NCBI GenBank assembly: GCA_017645655.1
Contig: JAGCNZ010000018.1
Coordinates: forward strand, 1-64,000
Source of the DNA: Bacteroidaceae bacterium
Lineage (GTDB): Bacteria; Bacteroidota; Bacteroidia; Bacteroidales; Bacteroidaceae
Reading direction: 5' to 3'
DNA length: 64,000 nt
This document shows, piece by piece, positions 34,118 to 45,920 of this stretch. Under the pieces are notes generated by a model that saw only the letters and a program-made list of their open reading frames with translations, searched no databases and was not told the DNA's origin. Both the position numbers and the translations under genes were made by a program. Position 1 is the stretch's first letter, and each line of letters begins with the position of its first letter.

Positions 34118-35953
34118 TTACTTCCATCCGCTCAGGTCTTGCGGGTTCTCGATAATGGATGGAATCTTCTCAAAGATTGCTTTCCACTTGGCAGCATCAA
34201 ACTTCGGACGGCGGTCGTAATAGTACACGCCGTTCTTCTCCTGCTCTACGTCGGTGATTTGTGTGTAGCAGAAAGCGGTGATATGTTTGCTGGCAATGAT
34301 GGCGTCAACCTCTTTCTCGAGAATCTTGAAGAACTCGTCTTCGGTCTCGATTTGTGCGCCGTAGCCCCACGAGTTGGCACGCTCCTCCTTAGGAATCCAG
34401 CCGAGTCCGCCGAACTCATCCAGCATGTAGGGCTGTCCGTTGTAGTTCGCGAGGTAATCCTTGCCGCCCATGTTGCGATAGGGTTCAATGCCCTTCTTGA
34501 TGTTATGGTTTTCCGTGAGACGTTCATACTCGCGAGAGTAGTCGTGGACGCTCCAGATGTCGGTCTTGACGTGCGCATCTCCGCTGGCATCGTTCACGGG
34601 ACGCGTGGGGTCGATTGCCTTTGTCATCTCGTAGAGGTCGTTGATGAAGCGCACATAGACGCCGTCGCGAGCGCCCCAGGTCTCGTTGAGAGGCGTCCAC
34701 GTCACGATGCTCGGATGGTTGCGGTCGCGGACAACTTCGTCGGCCCATTCCGTGAGGAAGTTACGCACGGCCTCTTCGTTGTTCACATCCAAGCCCCAGC
34801 TTGCCTGCTCGCCCCAGCAGATGTAGCCCAGCTTGTCTGCCCAATAGAAGTAACGCTCCTCGAAGACTTTCTGATGCAGACGTGCGCCGTTGAAGCCCAC
34901 AGCCTTGCTCATCTCGATGTCGTGCTTGAGAGCCTCGTCGCTTGGAGCCGTCCAAATGCCGTCGGGATAGTAGCCCTGGTCGAGCACGAGGCGCTGGAAG
35001 TAGGGTTTGTTGTTGAGGTAGAAGTAGCCACCTGCAAGGTGAATCTTGCGCATACCTGCATAGGACTTCACTTCGTCCAAGACATTGCCCTTGGCATCGC
35101 GAAGGGTGTACTTCACATCATACAGGTTGGGCGTTTCGGGCGTCCAGAGCTTCGGGTTCTTGATGGGCAGCACGATGACGGTGTTGTTGGTGGCCGGAGC
35201 CTGCTTCGTCGAGACGACCTTCTTGCCGTCGAACACCTGGACGGTCAATGTGTTGCCGTTGCCTTCCTCATAGAACTCGGGACGGACGACGAGTTGCTGC
35301 TGGTCGATGTCGGGCGTCGCGAAGACTCTCTTCAAAGCCATCGGGTTGACAGCCTCCATCCATACGGTCTGCCAGATGCCCGTCACGCGAGTGTAGTTGC
35401 AACCGGCACTGTGGAGCGAGGTGCTCTGTTTGCCGCCGGGCTGCTTTCCGCCACGAAGGTTGTCCTTGACCATCACGACGAGGTTGGCGCTGCCGCCTGC
35501 TTTCACGTACTTCGTGATGTCGATGGAGAAGGAAGAGCCTGTGCCACAATGGCGGAACACCTTCTTTCCGTCGAGGTAGATGGTAGCATCATAATCGACG
35601 GCACCGAAGTTAAGCAGGACGTTCTTGCCAGCCCAACCTGCCGGAATGTTAAGGGTGCGCTGGTACCAGATGCAGGGGATGAAGTCGGTGTACTGCACGC
35701 CCGAGAGGCTGCTCTCAGGGCAGAAAGGAACAGTAATCTTGCCGTCGAAGCCCTTGCTTTCGCGCCAGCCTTTCTCTCCGCCCGTTTGTCCGAAGTCGAA
35801 GCTATAGCTCCAAGTGCCGTTGAGGTTCACCCAGTCGGCGCGCTCGAACTGCGGACGTGGGTACTCGCTGCGAGGAAGGTCCGCTGCCTTAACTGTGCCC
35901 GTCAATCCGAGCAACAGGGTTGCTGCCATGAGCAGTTTGCTAAAGTTTTTCAT
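34118..35953 (-). CDS. Glycoside hydrolase family 2 enzyme
   Basis: 611 aa; type I signal peptide (ends GTVKA). Order: jelly-roll sugar-binding domain (about 28-200, FGAVDYDATIYLDGKKVFRH), immunoglobulin-like domain (about 205-305), TIM barrel (about 306-611). The acid/base is Glu424 in WTPLNE and the nucleophile Glu513 in MLDEFGG. It is shorter than LacZ and close in size to beta-galactosidase/beta-glucuronidase-like GH2 of gut Bacteroidetes; which glycosidase it is cannot be read by eye. It lies next to a WYL-type regulator and a GH78. Confidence 0.9.
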   Translation of the reverse strand: MKNFSKLLMAATLLLGLTGTVKAADLPRSEYPRPQFERADWVNLNGTWSYSFDFGQTGGEKGWRESKGFDGKITVPFCPESSLSGVQYTDFIPCIWYQRTLNIPAGWAGKNVLLNFGAVDYDATIYLDGKKVFRHCGTGSSFSIDITKYVKAGGSANLVVMVKDNLRGGKQPGGKQSTSLHSAGCNYTRVTGIWQTVWMEAVNPMALKRVFATPDIDQQQLVVRPEFYEEGNGNTLTVQVFDGKKVVSTKQAPATNNTVIVLPIKNPKLWTPETPNLYDVKYTLRDAKGNVLDEVKSYAGMRKIHLAGGYFYLNNKPYFQRLVLDQGYYPDGIWTAPSDEALKHDIEMSKAVGFNGARLHQKVFEERYFYWADKLGYICWGEQASWGLDVNNEEAVRNFLTEWADEVVRDRNHPSIVTWTPLNETWGARDGVYVRFINDLYEMTKAIDPTRPVNDASGDAHVKTDIWSVHDYSREYERLTENHNIKKGIEPYRNMGGKDYLANYNGQPYMLDEFGGLGWIPKEERANSWGYGAQIETEDEFFKILEKEVDAIIASKHITAFCYTQITDVEQEKNGVYYYDRRPKFDAAKWKAIFEKIPSIIENPQDLSGWK

Positions 35954-36065
35954 TTCGTCTTTCTTTATTATATTATATAATGTATAGTCTGAGTCGTTTC
36001 AGCACGACAGGTTGAGGCTCTTAACAGGATGGCTCACAAAACATGGCGTGCTGCAATCGTTGAAA

Positions 36066-36185
36066 GTTCATGATGATTCAATTGAAAGTTCATGATGTTG
36101 CAATTGAATGTTCATGATGTTGCAATTGAAAGTTCATGATGTTGCAATTGAAAGTTCATGATGTTGCAATTGCTTTGTCATGACC
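36066..36185. repeat. 22-bp-phased CATGAT array, locus 4
   Basis: CATGAT/CATGAC cores at 36069, 36091, 36113, 36135, 36157 and 36179, exactly 22 bp apart. The spacer is GTTGCAATTGAAAGTT. It lies between the WYL regulator stop and the GH2 start. Confidence 0.9.
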
Positions 36186-36204
36186 CAGCAAGCAACGCCC
36201 CTCG

Positions 36205-36885
36205 CTAAAACATCCCGTCGAACAAGTCGCCTTGCACGGCTTTCTTGGCCGAAGCAGTTTCCTTCTTGTAAAGTTTCTGCAGGCTCGCAATGGTCTGACG
36301 GATGTCGTCGCGCAGGTTTTCGGGTGCCAGCACCTCGACGTCCGTGCCCAGACTCAGGAGGAACTTCTGCAGTTCGCTGCTCATGGGGAGCTCCACCTGG
36401 ATGGTGACTGTCTGCGTCTTGCTGTCGCTGCTGCGCTGCAGTACTTCGGGGTTGCCGAGTTTGACGCGTACTGCTTCCTCGCCAGCCGTGATGCGAAGGG
36501 TGACAGGCATCAGCGGTCCGTCGGGCAAAACGGGCGACGCAGCAGGACTGCTATCGTAATGGAGGAACGAAGCGGCTTTCAGCAGAGGGTTCTTCCAATC
36601 GAGGTTGATGTAACGCAAAATGCGCTTGTGCCCGCGACGGAAGCGTGGCTCGAGCTTCGCGCCCTTCTGCTGGAAGTAAGCCACATCGTTCTGCAACATG
36701 CGCTTGCTGCACTTGAAGTCTCGGTTGACAGCCTTGAGGCGCTGGTTCACATAGTGAATCAAGCTGCGGGTGTTGCCCGTCTCGTTCGTTTTGGTACGTT
36801 CGCCCATGAAATACTCCATTTCAGGGTCGCGAAGAGCCTCGTCGAGAATCATCCAACGAAGGCGTTGCAAATCGTTCTGTATCAT
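36205..36885 (-). CDS. WYL-type transcription regulator (short form)
   Basis: 226 aa. The N-terminal half holds a helix-turn-helix-like region (VNRDFKCSKRMLQNDVAYFQ). The middle (RILRYINLDWKNPLL and the ITAGEEAVRVKL strand set) corresponds to a reduced WYL domain, and the C-terminus has the WCX-type ending VEVLAPENLRDDIRQTIASL. The canonical W-Y-L triad is not evident. WYL regulators sense nucleic acids or metabolites. It ends 18 bp before the GH78 start region in a divergent-free minus-strand series, so it may control GH78 and/or GH2, which is inference. Confidence 0.6.
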   Translation of the reverse strand: MIQNDLQRLRWMILDEALRDPEMEYFMGERTKTNETGNTRSLIHYVNQRLKAVNRDFKCSKRMLQNDVAYFQQKGAKLEPRFRRGHKRILRYINLDWKNPLLKAASFLHYDSSPAASPVLPDGPLMPVTLRITAGEEAVRVKLGNPEVLQRSSDSKTQTVTIQVELPMSSELQKFLLSLGTDVEVLAPENLRDDIRQTIASLQKLYKKETASAKKAVQGDLFDGMF

Positions 36886-36902
36886 GGTTCGTAGTTGTGA
36901 GG

Positions 36903-39689
36903 TTAAAGGTTCTTGAGGTATTCAGGAATGCTCTTGATGGTTTCGGTCACGCGTCGGAAGAGCGTAGAAGGCGGTGCCGTGAACTCCTTTTGCGCCTTGA
37001 TGGTGTAGGAGCCGGAGCCGACGATGAGGCAGATGCCGCCCGCCTCCACCTCGGCACTTGCCCAGCGCAGGCTGTGCATGCCTTGTATGGTGTATCCGTC
37101 GGGGACGTGAATGCGGGCAGACGAATTGGCAGGAATCTCCACTTCCCACTCGATGCCATCCTCCGTACGCTGCCATTCGCTGCGAACAGTGCCGTAGGGC
37201 GTGGCGTGCGAGGCGCGGACGTGGTTCAACTCGTCGGGCATGCTGAGGTACATGTCCAGCTCCTTGTAGGCACGACTCCTCGTCGACTGACGTATTCCGG
37301 CCAGGTTGCCATACATCCACACAAGCACGTCGCCGAGCAACATGACGTGGTTGCCGCTGTTCATCGCTGGGTCGGCCGTGTCGCCATTCCACAGTTCCCA
37401 AATCGTCGTAGCACCATTCTCAATCATATATCCGAAGCTGGGATAGTCCTTCTGCAACACGATGCGCATTGCCTGGTCGAGGTGCCCGCCTCGAGTCAGG
37501 CAGGTCATGAGGTGCTGCATGCCTACCACGCCACAGCTCACATGGTCCTTGTACGTGTCTTTCGTCACGCCGACAATGTTCTGCAGCACTTTATCCTCGT
37601 CGCCATCAGGTACCAGTCCGAACTCGAGCGACAGGATGTTGGCAGTGACGGTATTGTTTGCGTAGCAGCCCGTCTCGGGGTGATAGAAGTGACGATTATA
37701 GGCTTCCTTGAGGTTCTGCTGCCGCCTGTCGTAGTCCATCATGTCTCCCTCCCGGCCAAGTTGCATGGCGAGTTGTCCCATCATGGTCAGCATGCTGTAG
37801 TACATCGCAGTAGAGATGAGCGCGCCGTCCGTCTTGCGGGCAGGATCTTCGCTGTGTATGAGGTCCAGTCGTTCTGGCGGCATGCACCAGTCACCATAGT
37901 TGTTGCTGGTCACGATGCCGTCCTGCAGGTTGTGTCCCAGGAAGTTCATATAGTTCTGCAGGAACGGATAGTAATAAAGCACAGCGTTGATGTCGTTGTA
38001 ACGTCGGTAGAGCATAAAGGTCGCATAGACCGAGAGAGCACCCCACGCGACGTCGTTGCCACGCACTACCCAAAAGCCTGGAGCGACGTTGGCAATCATG
38101 CCGTCATCGCCTTGAGTGTCCCATACGTCTTGCAGCCACTTGTAGTAGAGAGCCCCGTTGTCCACGAGAAGATTCTCTCCGAAGCAGCCCATGGCATGGT
38201 CGCCAAGCCATCCCATTCGCTCGTCGCGCTGCGGACAATCGGTCGGCATGCCGTGATAGTTGCCGATAATGCCCCAGTAAGCGTTCTCGTGAAGCTTGTT
38301 GAGCAGTTCGTTGTCGCACCAGAAAGTGCCAAGGTCTTCCATTTTATCATAGATGACAAGGCCGGTGACATCCTTCAGCCTGGGTGCTTTTTCAATGCCC
38401 GATACTTCGACGAAGCGGAATCCTTGGTAGGTGAGTTCAGGCTGATAACTGAACGTGCCGTCTGCCGCAGGGATGTAAGTGTCGGTGCACTTAGCGGAAC
38501 GAAGGTTGGCGACGCTGAGTTGCTCATCATTCTTCGGGTCGAGAATCTCTGCGTGACGTATGACGACAGGCACATCTTTCTTGCCCGTGAGGCGTAGACG
38601 GACTTGTCCGACCATGTTCTGCCCCATGTCGATAATGAAGCGACCATCGGCCGTGCGGCGTATGCTCTTTGCCTTAAGTTCCTTCTGTACCTGCATGCCT
38701 GGGCATGGTTGTGGCATTTCGATGCCTGTCGGAGCCTGCAGCGTTTGTGCCTGCTGCCAGCCGGAATCGTCGTAGCCTGCTGCCATCCAGCCTGTCATCT
38801 CGCGTGCCGCCTCATAGCGTTCGCCGTTCCAAAGGTTGTTGCGCTGTATGGGGCCGTCGGTTGTCACCTTCCAGTTCGTGTCGGAAACAATGGTAAGCGT
38901 GTCCTTCTGAGTCTCTATGACGAGTTGTGCCTTGAGCCGTGGCAAGCCATATGAAGTGCAACTTGGGTTGAAGCCGAGCACGTAGCCGTTGCCCAAGACT
39001 GAGGCTATCACATTGTTGCCCTTGTGAAGAAGGCTGGTGACGTCGTATGTGTTGTAGTACACGGTCTTTGTGTAATCCGTCTGCAGGGTGCCAAAGACGT
39101 CTTTGCCCACTGCCTTGCCGTTGATGTAGGTCTGTCCCCAGCCCATTCCGCTTATGTAGAGTGTGGCACGGCGCACTTTTCCGCCCACGGTGAAGGCACG
39201 GCGCAGGTAGCGTGCCGGCAGGTCGCGGCTCTTGTCGGCATCAATGATGATGCGGTCCGCATCGTTCTTGCCTATCCATTGTGCCTTGCCATCGAACTGC
39301 TTGAGCCCGGTCAGGAAACTTTGCACGGGGCTTATCAAGTGCTCACCCGTATTGAGCCAAACCTCCACTTGCCAGTAGATGCGACTCTGGTAGGGCAGCC
39401 GCCTGCCCTGATAAGGCACGGCGATGCTCTCGTCGGAACTGGTCTGGCCGCTATCCCAAAGCAGGTTGCGCCTCAGTTGCAGGTCGTCCTGCGAGGTTGC
39501 CACACGCAGCCGATATGCCATTTGCTGCACGTTGGGCTGTTTGCTGGAGGTTTGCCAGGAGAACTGCGCGGTGCGGAGTATGCCTGCGGGCTCCGTCATG
39601 CGACATACGCGGAAACCTGTCAGGTCACTTGCCGCAACACTCTGAATTATCAAGAACAATGCCAAAAAAGGCAGAAAAAGACGTCTCAT
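36903..39689 (-). CDS. GH78 alpha-L-rhamnosidase (2)
   Basis: 928 aa from the ATG at 39689, giving a signal peptide MRRLFLPFLALFLIIQSVAA; the longer frame begins in the promoter region. Hallmarks: MGWGQTYINGKAVGKDVFGT in the N-terminal sandwich, DCPQRDERMGWLGDHAMGCF with the catalytic acidic residues, DTQGDDGMIANVAPGFWVV, and NGATTIWELWNGDTADPAMN. Longer than copy 1 and only distantly similar overall, so probably a different linkage specificity. It is divergent from a CE1-like esterase, a sensible partner for acylated rhamnose-containing pectin. Confidence 0.92.
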   Translation of the reverse strand: MRRLFLPFLALFLIIQSVAASDLTGFRVCRMTEPAGILRTAQFSWQTSSKQPNVQQMAYRLRVATSQDDLQLRRNLLWDSGQTSSDESIAVPYQGRRLPYQSRIYWQVEVWLNTGEHLISPVQSFLTGLKQFDGKAQWIGKNDADRIIIDADKSRDLPARYLRRAFTVGGKVRRATLYISGMGWGQTYINGKAVGKDVFGTLQTDYTKTVYYNTYDVTSLLHKGNNVIASVLGNGYVLGFNPSCTSYGLPRLKAQLVIETQKDTLTIVSDTNWKVTTDGPIQRNNLWNGERYEAAREMTGWMAAGYDDSGWQQAQTLQAPTGIEMPQPCPGMQVQKELKAKSIRRTADGRFIIDMGQNMVGQVRLRLTGKKDVPVVIRHAEILDPKNDEQLSVANLRSAKCTDTYIPAADGTFSYQPELTYQGFRFVEVSGIEKAPRLKDVTGLVIYDKMEDLGTFWCDNELLNKLHENAYWGIIGNYHGMPTDCPQRDERMGWLGDHAMGCFGENLLVDNGALYYKWLQDVWDTQGDDGMIANVAPGFWVVRGNDVAWGALSVYATFMLYRRYNDINAVLYYYPFLQNYMNFLGHNLQDGIVTSNNYGDWCMPPERLDLIHSEDPARKTDGALISTAMYYSMLTMMGQLAMQLGREGDMMDYDRRQQNLKEAYNRHFYHPETGCYANNTVTANILSLEFGLVPDGDEDKVLQNIVGVTKDTYKDHVSCGVVGMQHLMTCLTRGGHLDQAMRIVLQKDYPSFGYMIENGATTIWELWNGDTADPAMNSGNHVMLLGDVLVWMYGNLAGIRQSTRSRAYKELDMYLSMPDELNHVRASHATPYGTVRSEWQRTEDGIEWEVEIPANSSARIHVPDGYTIQGMHSLRWASAEVEAGGICLIVGSGSYTIKAQKEFTAPPSTLFRRVTETIKSIPEYLKNL

Positions 39690-39767
39690 ACTATGTATAT
39701 TATGTGATATGCGACACAAAGTAACACTTTTTTTTGCAAACATGAAAGCATTTGCCAGAAAAATACT

Positions 39768-39775
39768 TAATTTTG
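39768..39775 (+). promoter_or_regulatory. -7 box of the esterase gene
   Basis: TAATTTTG matches TAnnTTTG. No good -33 at the usual spacing. On the other strand TTACTTTG near 39713-39720 is a near-consensus box for the GH78 gene. Confidence 0.5.
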
Positions 39776-39812
39776 TGGCAGGAACGACAATTAACGACAA
39801 TTAGTATCTTAA

Positions 39813-40967
<1,155 letters not shown>

Positions 40968-41004
40968 TTTGTAAACATTTTTCCTGACGTCGCCTTCTCT
41001 GACG

Positions 41005-41049
41005 GCGTGTTTTGGGGTTTCCGGCACTTGGGAACCCCAAACGCTTTTT
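41005..41049 (+). terminator. Intrinsic terminator of the esterase gene
   Basis: GCGTGTTTTGGGGTT... pairs with ...AACCCCAAACGC, then CTTTTTG. Some bulges, strong central GGGGTT/AACCCC. Confidence 0.8.
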
Positions 41050-41421
41050 GTGGCCTTAAAACGCGTTTCCCGTTGCTAATGGGCATTTCGGCAGCCTCGT
41101 TTTCGAGAAGCGTGCAAAGAAAGTATCACGTCGGCACGCCTCGCGGCAAAACAAAGCGTTGATTTCGGACAAATCAGGCGTGTTTCTTCGGGCAACTTCA
41201 CGTGCCAAAATTGCCGACGCTCCACGTGATATTTTAAACTTAACGTGCCAAGTTGGAAATCTCACCACGCTGCGCTGCGCTTCGAGGCACGTTCCGCCAG
41301 CGATTTTTGTAAAGAATTTTTCTTGACTTCGAGTAGGTGTCCTGCCGTCCCTCCACATTCGCTCGCACCGAAAAACATAATTATTTTGCATTTCCGACGT
41401 CCGAAATTCAATAATTATTCG

Positions 41422-41429
41422 TACCTTTG
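41422..41429 (+). promoter_or_regulatory. -7 box before the beta-barrel gene and leuS
   Basis: TACCTTTG matches TAnnTTTG, about 40 nt before the ATG at 41469. The -33 is weak. Confidence 0.65.
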
Positions 41430-41468
41430 CACGCGAAATTGAATATTAACCATTAAATCCTAACTAAT

Positions 41469-42200
41469 ATGAAAAAGTTTTTTCTTACAGCAATCGCCCT
41501 GGTGATGTGTGCCGGGAGTGCTAACGCATTTGAGTTTGAGTACGAGCCCGAGTCAGGTTTCTCCTACATGGGACTCTTCGGAATGAACGTGTCGAAGTTG
41601 CAGAACAGCGACTACAAGGCAAAGGTCGGTGCCATGATGGGTGCCAGAGTGGACTACATGCTGCCCAGCGCTCACGGTACCTACGTGACTGGCGGCCTCG
41701 ACTGGACGATGAAAGGCGGCAAGGTCTCCTCAGACGCCATTACTCCCGTCGGGGAATACTCGTCCACCAGCAAGTATGCGCTGCATTACTTCGAAATCCC
41801 CATCCGCGTCGGCTTCCGCTATAACTTCATGGAGGAACTCGGCGTGTATGCCGAGCTGGGCCCCTACTTCGCCGTTGGCGTCGGTGGTAAGCACAGACTG
41901 AGCATCAGCCAGGACGGCGACGCAATCAATGAACTCGAGGATGCCGGCACGTACAAGGCATTCAAGAACACAACCAACATAGAGCGTCCCACCTTCCAGC
42001 GCTGGGATGCAGGCATTGGTTTCCGCATCGGTGCAGAGTATAACAATCACTACAATCTCATGTTTGGATGCGACTGGGGACTGGCCGACATCTATCGCGA
42101 CAAACTGCGTGACGCATACTTCAACGCGTCGGATGGTCTGTACAGCCTGCCCAAAGTCAAGAACTTCAACTTCAGCATCACATTCGGTTACCGCTTGTAG
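41469..42200 (+). CDS. Outer-membrane beta-barrel protein (PorT-like fold)
   Basis: 243 aa; signal peptide about 1-20 (ends GSANA). An 8-stranded barrel pattern: [53 protein letters not shown], ending [11 protein letters not shown]. The phrase FEIPIRVGF is typical of the small OmpA/PorT-type outer_membrane_beta-barrel family of Bacteroidetes. Function unknown. Only 2 nt separate it from leuS, so they are co-transcribed. Confidence 0.8.
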   Translation: MKKFFLTAIALVMCAGSANAFEFEYEPESGFSYMGLFGMNVSKLQNSDYKAKVGAMMGARVDYMLPSAHGTYVTGGLDWTMKGGKVSSDAITPVGEYSSTSKYALHYFEIPIRVGFRYNFMEELGVYAELGPYFAVGVGGKHRLSISQDGDAINELEDAGTYKAFKNTTNIERPTFQRWDAGIGFRIGAEYNNHYNLMFGCDWGLADIYRDKLRDAYFNASDGLYSLPKVKNFNFSITFGYRL

Positions 42201-42202
42201 TA

Positions 42203-45025
42203 ATGGCAAAGGAATATAACTTTCGCGAAATAGAGCAGAAGTGGCACCGTCTGTGGACTGAGCGCCAGACATACAAGGTCAGCGAGGACGAACGTCGAGA
42301 GAAGTTCTACGTCCTCAACATGTTCCCCTACCCCAGCGGCGCAGGCTTGCACGTCGGCCATCCTCTCGGCTACATCGCCAGCGACATCTACGCCAGGTAT
42401 AAGCGCCAGCAAGGCTTCAACGTCCTGAACCCAATGGGTTACGATGCCTACGGACTGCCCGCCGAGCAGTACGCAATCAAGACAGGACAGCATCCGGAAA
42501 AGACCACGTTTGCCAACATCGACCGCTATCGCGAGCAACTCGACAAGATAGGTTTCTCGTTTGACTGGGACAGAGAAGTCCGCACTTGCACCCCCGACTA
42601 CTATCATTGGACGCAGTGGGCCTTCGAGAAAATGTTCAACTCTTACTTCGACGAGGAACTCCAGAAGGCTCAGCCCATAGAGAAACTCATCGAGAAGCTC
42701 AAGAAGGAAGGCAACTGGCCTGCCGACGAGAAGGCCCAGAGCGACCTGCTCATGAATTATCGCATCGCTTTCCTCGGCGAGACAATGGTGAACTGGTGCC
42801 CGAAGCTCGGCACGGTGCTCGCCAACGACGAGGTCGTGGAAGGCGTCAGCGTCCGTGGCGGCTATCCCGTGGAGCAGAAGAAGATGCGGCAGTGGTGCCT
42901 GCGCGTCAGTGCATACAGCCAGCGACTCCTCGACGGCCTCGACACGATAGATTGGAGCGAGAGCATCAAGGAAACACAACGCAACTGGATAGGCCGCAGC
43001 GAAGGTGCAGAAATAGAAATTCCTTATTCCCTCTCCGGAGAGACGGCTGGCTCGTTCACCATCTTCACCACGCGAGCCGACACGATGTTCGGTGTTACGT
43101 TCTTCGTCCTCGCACCCGAGAGCGAACTGGTAGATAAGGTGACAACGCCCGAACAGCGTGCCGCCGTCGACGAGTACCTCAAGTACGTCAAGAGCCGCAC
43201 CGAGAGGGAACGCATGATAGACCACACCGTCACAGGCGTCTTCAGCGGCGCCTACGGCATCAATCCCATCACAGGAGACAAGTGTCCTATCTACATCGCA
43301 GAATACGTCCTTGCAGGCTACGGCACAGGAGCCATCATGGCAGTGCCCGCTCACGACAGCCGCGACTACGCTTTCGCCAAGCATTTCGGTCTGCCCATCA
43401 TTCCCCTCGTGGAAGGAGCAGACGTCTCGGAGGAAAGTTACGATGCCAAAGAAGGCATTGTCATCAACTCGCCCATCTCGCCGGACAAGAGCGTGAAGTA
43501 CGACGGCGAGTGCCTCTGCCTTAATGGTCTCACGATTAAAGAGGCAATTGCAGAGACGAAGCGATTCGTCAAGGCACACAACCTGGGACGCGTCAAGGTG
43601 AACTATCGACTGCGCGACGCCATCTTCAGTCGTCAGCGCTACTGGGGCGAGCCCTTCCCTGTCTACTATAAGCATGGCATTCCCACTATGATACCGGAAG
43701 AATGTCTGCCCATCGAATTGCCGCAAGTCGAGAAGTTCTTGCCGACGGAAACAGGCGAACCACCTCTCGGCAATGCTCAGATTTGGGCTTGGGACGAGAA
43801 GAACCGCAAAATTGTCGACAAGAAACTCATCGACGAGGCTGCCGGCATCTATCCCATCGAACTGTATACCATGCCGGGCTTCGCAGGTTCGAGCGCCTAC
43901 TATCTGCGCTATATGGACCCGCACAACAGCGAAGCACTGGTCAGCGACCGTGCTGCATCATACTGGCAGAACGTGGACCTCTACGTCGGCGGCTCGGAGC
44001 ATGCCACAGGACACCTCATCTACTCACGCTTCTGGAACAAGTTCCTCTTCGACCTCGGCGTTAGTAAGAAGGAAGAGCCCTTCAAGAAACTCGTCAACCA
44101 GGGCATGATACAAGGTCGTTCCAACTTCGTCTATCGCATCAAAGAGACTAACACATTCGTCTCCTTCGGCTTGAAGGACAAGTACGACGTCACGCCTATT
44201 CACGTGGATGTCAACATCGTGAAGAACGACATCCTTGACCTCGATGCCTTCAAAGCCTGGAGTCCGGAGTATGCAACCGCAGACTTCATCCTCGAGGACG
44301 GCAAGTATGTTTGTGGTTGGGCAATTGAGAAGATGTCTAAGTCGATGTACAACGTAGTCAATCCCGACATGATTGTCGAGAACTATGGGGCAGACACGTT
44401 GCGTCTCTACGAGATGTTCCTCGGCCCTGTAGAGCAGTCGAAACCTTGGGACACGAACGGCATCGACGGTTGCTTCCGCTTTCTCAAGAAGCTTTGGGCG
44501 CTGTATTGGGACAAAGACGGCAACCTCGCGTTGACCGACGACGAACCCTCTGCCGACAGCCTCAAGACGTTGCACAAGCTCATCAAGAAGGTGACAGGCG
44601 ACATCGAGGCGTTCTCCTACAATACGAGCATCTCGGCATTCATGGTGGCAGTCAACGAGTTGAGCCAGCAGAAATGCAGCAGCCGCACCGTACTTCAGAC
44701 GCTGCCCGTGCTGATTTCACCCTTTGCTCCTCATATCGCAGAAGAGCTTTGGGAAGCACTCGGCGGGGAAGGAAGCGTTTGCGATGCAAGGTGGCCGCAA
44801 TACGACGAGAAGTATCTCGTGGAGACAAGCGTGAAGCTCGGCGTACAATTCAACGGAAAAGTACGTTTCGACATGCTCTTCCCCGCCGACGCAACGCCGG
44901 AGCAGATGATAGAGCTTGCTACCTCGGCACCTGAGGCAGCGAAGTATCTCGAGGGGATGCAGGTAGTGAAGACTATTGCCATCCCCAAGCGCATCGTCAA
45001 TATAGTCGTAAAGCCAAAAGCATAA
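42203..45025 (+). CDS. leuS: Leucyl-tRNA synthetase
   Basis: 940 aa class Ia synthetase that charges tRNA-Leu. The HIGH motif is HVGH (50-53) and the KMSKS motif is intact at 710-714. An editing (CP1) domain spans about 230-430, with the threonine-rich [18 protein letters not shown]. Full length, no defect. The stop overlaps the start of the YitT gene (TAATG). Confidence 0.98.
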   Translation: MAKEYNFREIEQKWHRLWTERQTYKVSEDERREKFYVLNMFPYPSGAGLHVGHPLGYIASDIYARYKRQQGFNVLNPMGYDAYGLPAEQYAIKTGQHPEKTTFANIDRYREQLDKIGFSFDWDREVRTCTPDYYHWTQWAFEKMFNSYFDEELQKAQPIEKLIEKLKKEGNWPADEKAQSDLLMNYRIAFLGETMVNWCPKLGTVLANDEVVEGVSVRGGYPVEQKKMRQWCLRVSAYSQRLLDGLDTIDWSESIKETQRNWIGRSEGAEIEIPYSLSGETAGSFTIFTTRADTMFGVTFFVLAPESELVDKVTTPEQRAAVDEYLKYVKSRTERERMIDHTVTGVFSGAYGINPITGDKCPIYIAEYVLAGYGTGAIMAVPAHDSRDYAFAKHFGLPIIPLVEGADVSEESYDAKEGIVINSPISPDKSVKYDGECLCLNGLTIKEAIAETKRFVKAHNLGRVKVNYRLRDAIFSRQRYWGEPFPVYYKHGIPTMIPEECLPIELPQVEKFLPTETGEPPLGNAQIWAWDEKNRKIVDKKLIDEAAGIYPIELYTMPGFAGSSAYYLRYMDPHNSEALVSDRAASYWQNVDLYVGGSEHATGHLIYSRFWNKFLFDLGVSKKEEPFKKLVNQGMIQGRSNFVYRIKETNTFVSFGLKDKYDVTPIHVDVNIVKNDILDLDAFKAWSPEYATADFILEDGKYVCGWAIEKMSKSMYNVVNPDMIVENYGADTLRLYEMFLGPVEQSKPWDTNGIDGCFRFLKKLWALYWDKDGNLALTDDEPSADSLKTLHKLIKKVTGDIEAFSYNTSISAFMVAVNELSQQKCSSRTVLQTLPVLISPFAPHIAEELWEALGGEGSVCDARWPQYDEKYLVETSVKLGVQFNGKVRFDMLFPADATPEQMIELATSAPEAAKYLEGMQVVKTIAIPKRIVNIVVKPKA

Positions 45026-45918
45026 TGCCCAAGGTAAACTATCGCAGGATATGGGAGTTCACGCTTGACTTCCTCGCCATCAACCTCGGCATGGCCATCT
45101 ATGCCTTCGGTTGGGCCGCGTTCCTGTTGCCCTATCACATCACGACGGGCGGCATGACGGGCATGTTCGCTATCCTGTATTACCTGACGAAGTTCCCCAT
45201 CGCGGCTGCTGTGCTTATTGCTAACACCATCCTGCTCGTCATTGCCTTCAAGCCGTTGGGCTGGAAGTTCGTCGGCAAGTCGGCATACGCAGCCATTGCC
45301 CTCTCCTTCTTCCTCGAGTTAGGGCAACAGGTGATGACAGACGAGAGCGGCAACCTGATGCAGATACTTGGCGAAGGTCAAGACTCGATGGCTTGTGTCT
45401 TGGGTGCCATCTTGAATGGCTTAGGCATCGGCATCGTGTTCCTCACTGGAGGAAGTACGGGCGGATGGGACATCATTGCGGCCCTCGTGAACAAGTATCG
45501 CAACATCTCCTTCGGGCGAGCCTTGCTGATTCTTGACTTCCTGGTGATTGCCTCATGCTGGCCCATCTTCCATGATGTCAGGATGGTCGTGTTCGGATAC
45601 GTCACGCTGGTGGTCTACACCTATGCCCTGGACATGCTCATCAACAGCGCAAGGCAGGACATCCAGTTCATCATCTTCACCAACAAGCCTGATGAAATCA
45701 GCCAGCGCATCATCTCTGAGACGTGCCACAGCGTGACCTCGATGAATGGCGAGGGCTATTACAGTCACCAGAATATCAAGGTGCTGATTACGATAGTGCA
45801 CAAGAGGGAGTCCGTCAAGATACTTCGTCTGATTCAGGAGACCGACCCTGCCGCCTTTGTGTCGCAGAGCAGAGCCGAGGGTGTCTATGGGAACGGGTTC
45901 AATGCCATAAAGCCTTGA
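45025..45918 (+). CDS. YitT family membrane protein (1)
   Basis: 297 aa. Five to six hydrophobic segments (DUF161: AFLLPYHITTGGMTGMFAIL, FLTGGSTGGWDIIAAL) precede a cytosolic DUF2179 domain (about 225-297: HSVTSMNGEGYYSHQNIKVL, FVSQSRAEGVYGNGF). Transport substrate not established. The ATG overlaps the leuS stop by one base. A second YitT follows 2 nt downstream. Confidence 0.9.
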   Translation: MPKVNYRRIWEFTLDFLAINLGMAIYAFGWAAFLLPYHITTGGMTGMFAILYYLTKFPIAAAVLIANTILLVIAFKPLGWKFVGKSAYAAIALSFFLELGQQVMTDESGNLMQILGEGQDSMACVLGAILNGLGIGIVFLTGGSTGGWDIIAALVNKYRNISFGRALLILDFLVIASCWPIFHDVRMVVFGYVTLVVYTYALDMLINSARQDIQFIIFTNKPDEISQRIISETCHSVTSMNGEGYYSHQNIKVLITIVHKRESVKILRLIQETDPAAFVSQSRAEGVYGNGFNAIKP

Positions 45919-45920
45919 CT

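Larger units (their letters stand above)
40968..41468. other. 500-bp intergenic region with terminator and CACGTG words
   Basis: No supported gene. After the terminator at 41005-41049 there is GC-rich, hairpin-prone sequence. ACGTG cores at 41199, 41223 and 41242 are irregular (24 and 19 bp, sum 43). A promoter lies at 41422. The 111-codon minus-strand frame here looks like the translation of repeats. Confidence 0.6.

Noticed and set aside
41199..41247. CACGTG cores as parS sites for ParB
   Set aside because: No copy extends to the TGTTTCACGTGAAACA palindrome; arrays include non-CACGTG cores with the same step, so parS does not explain them.
41056..41391. 111-aa minus-strand ORF in the esterase-barrel spacer
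   Set aside because: Its sequence is the translation of CACGTG-type repeats and hairpins; no start context, and the terminator and promoter of the neighbours lie inside the region.
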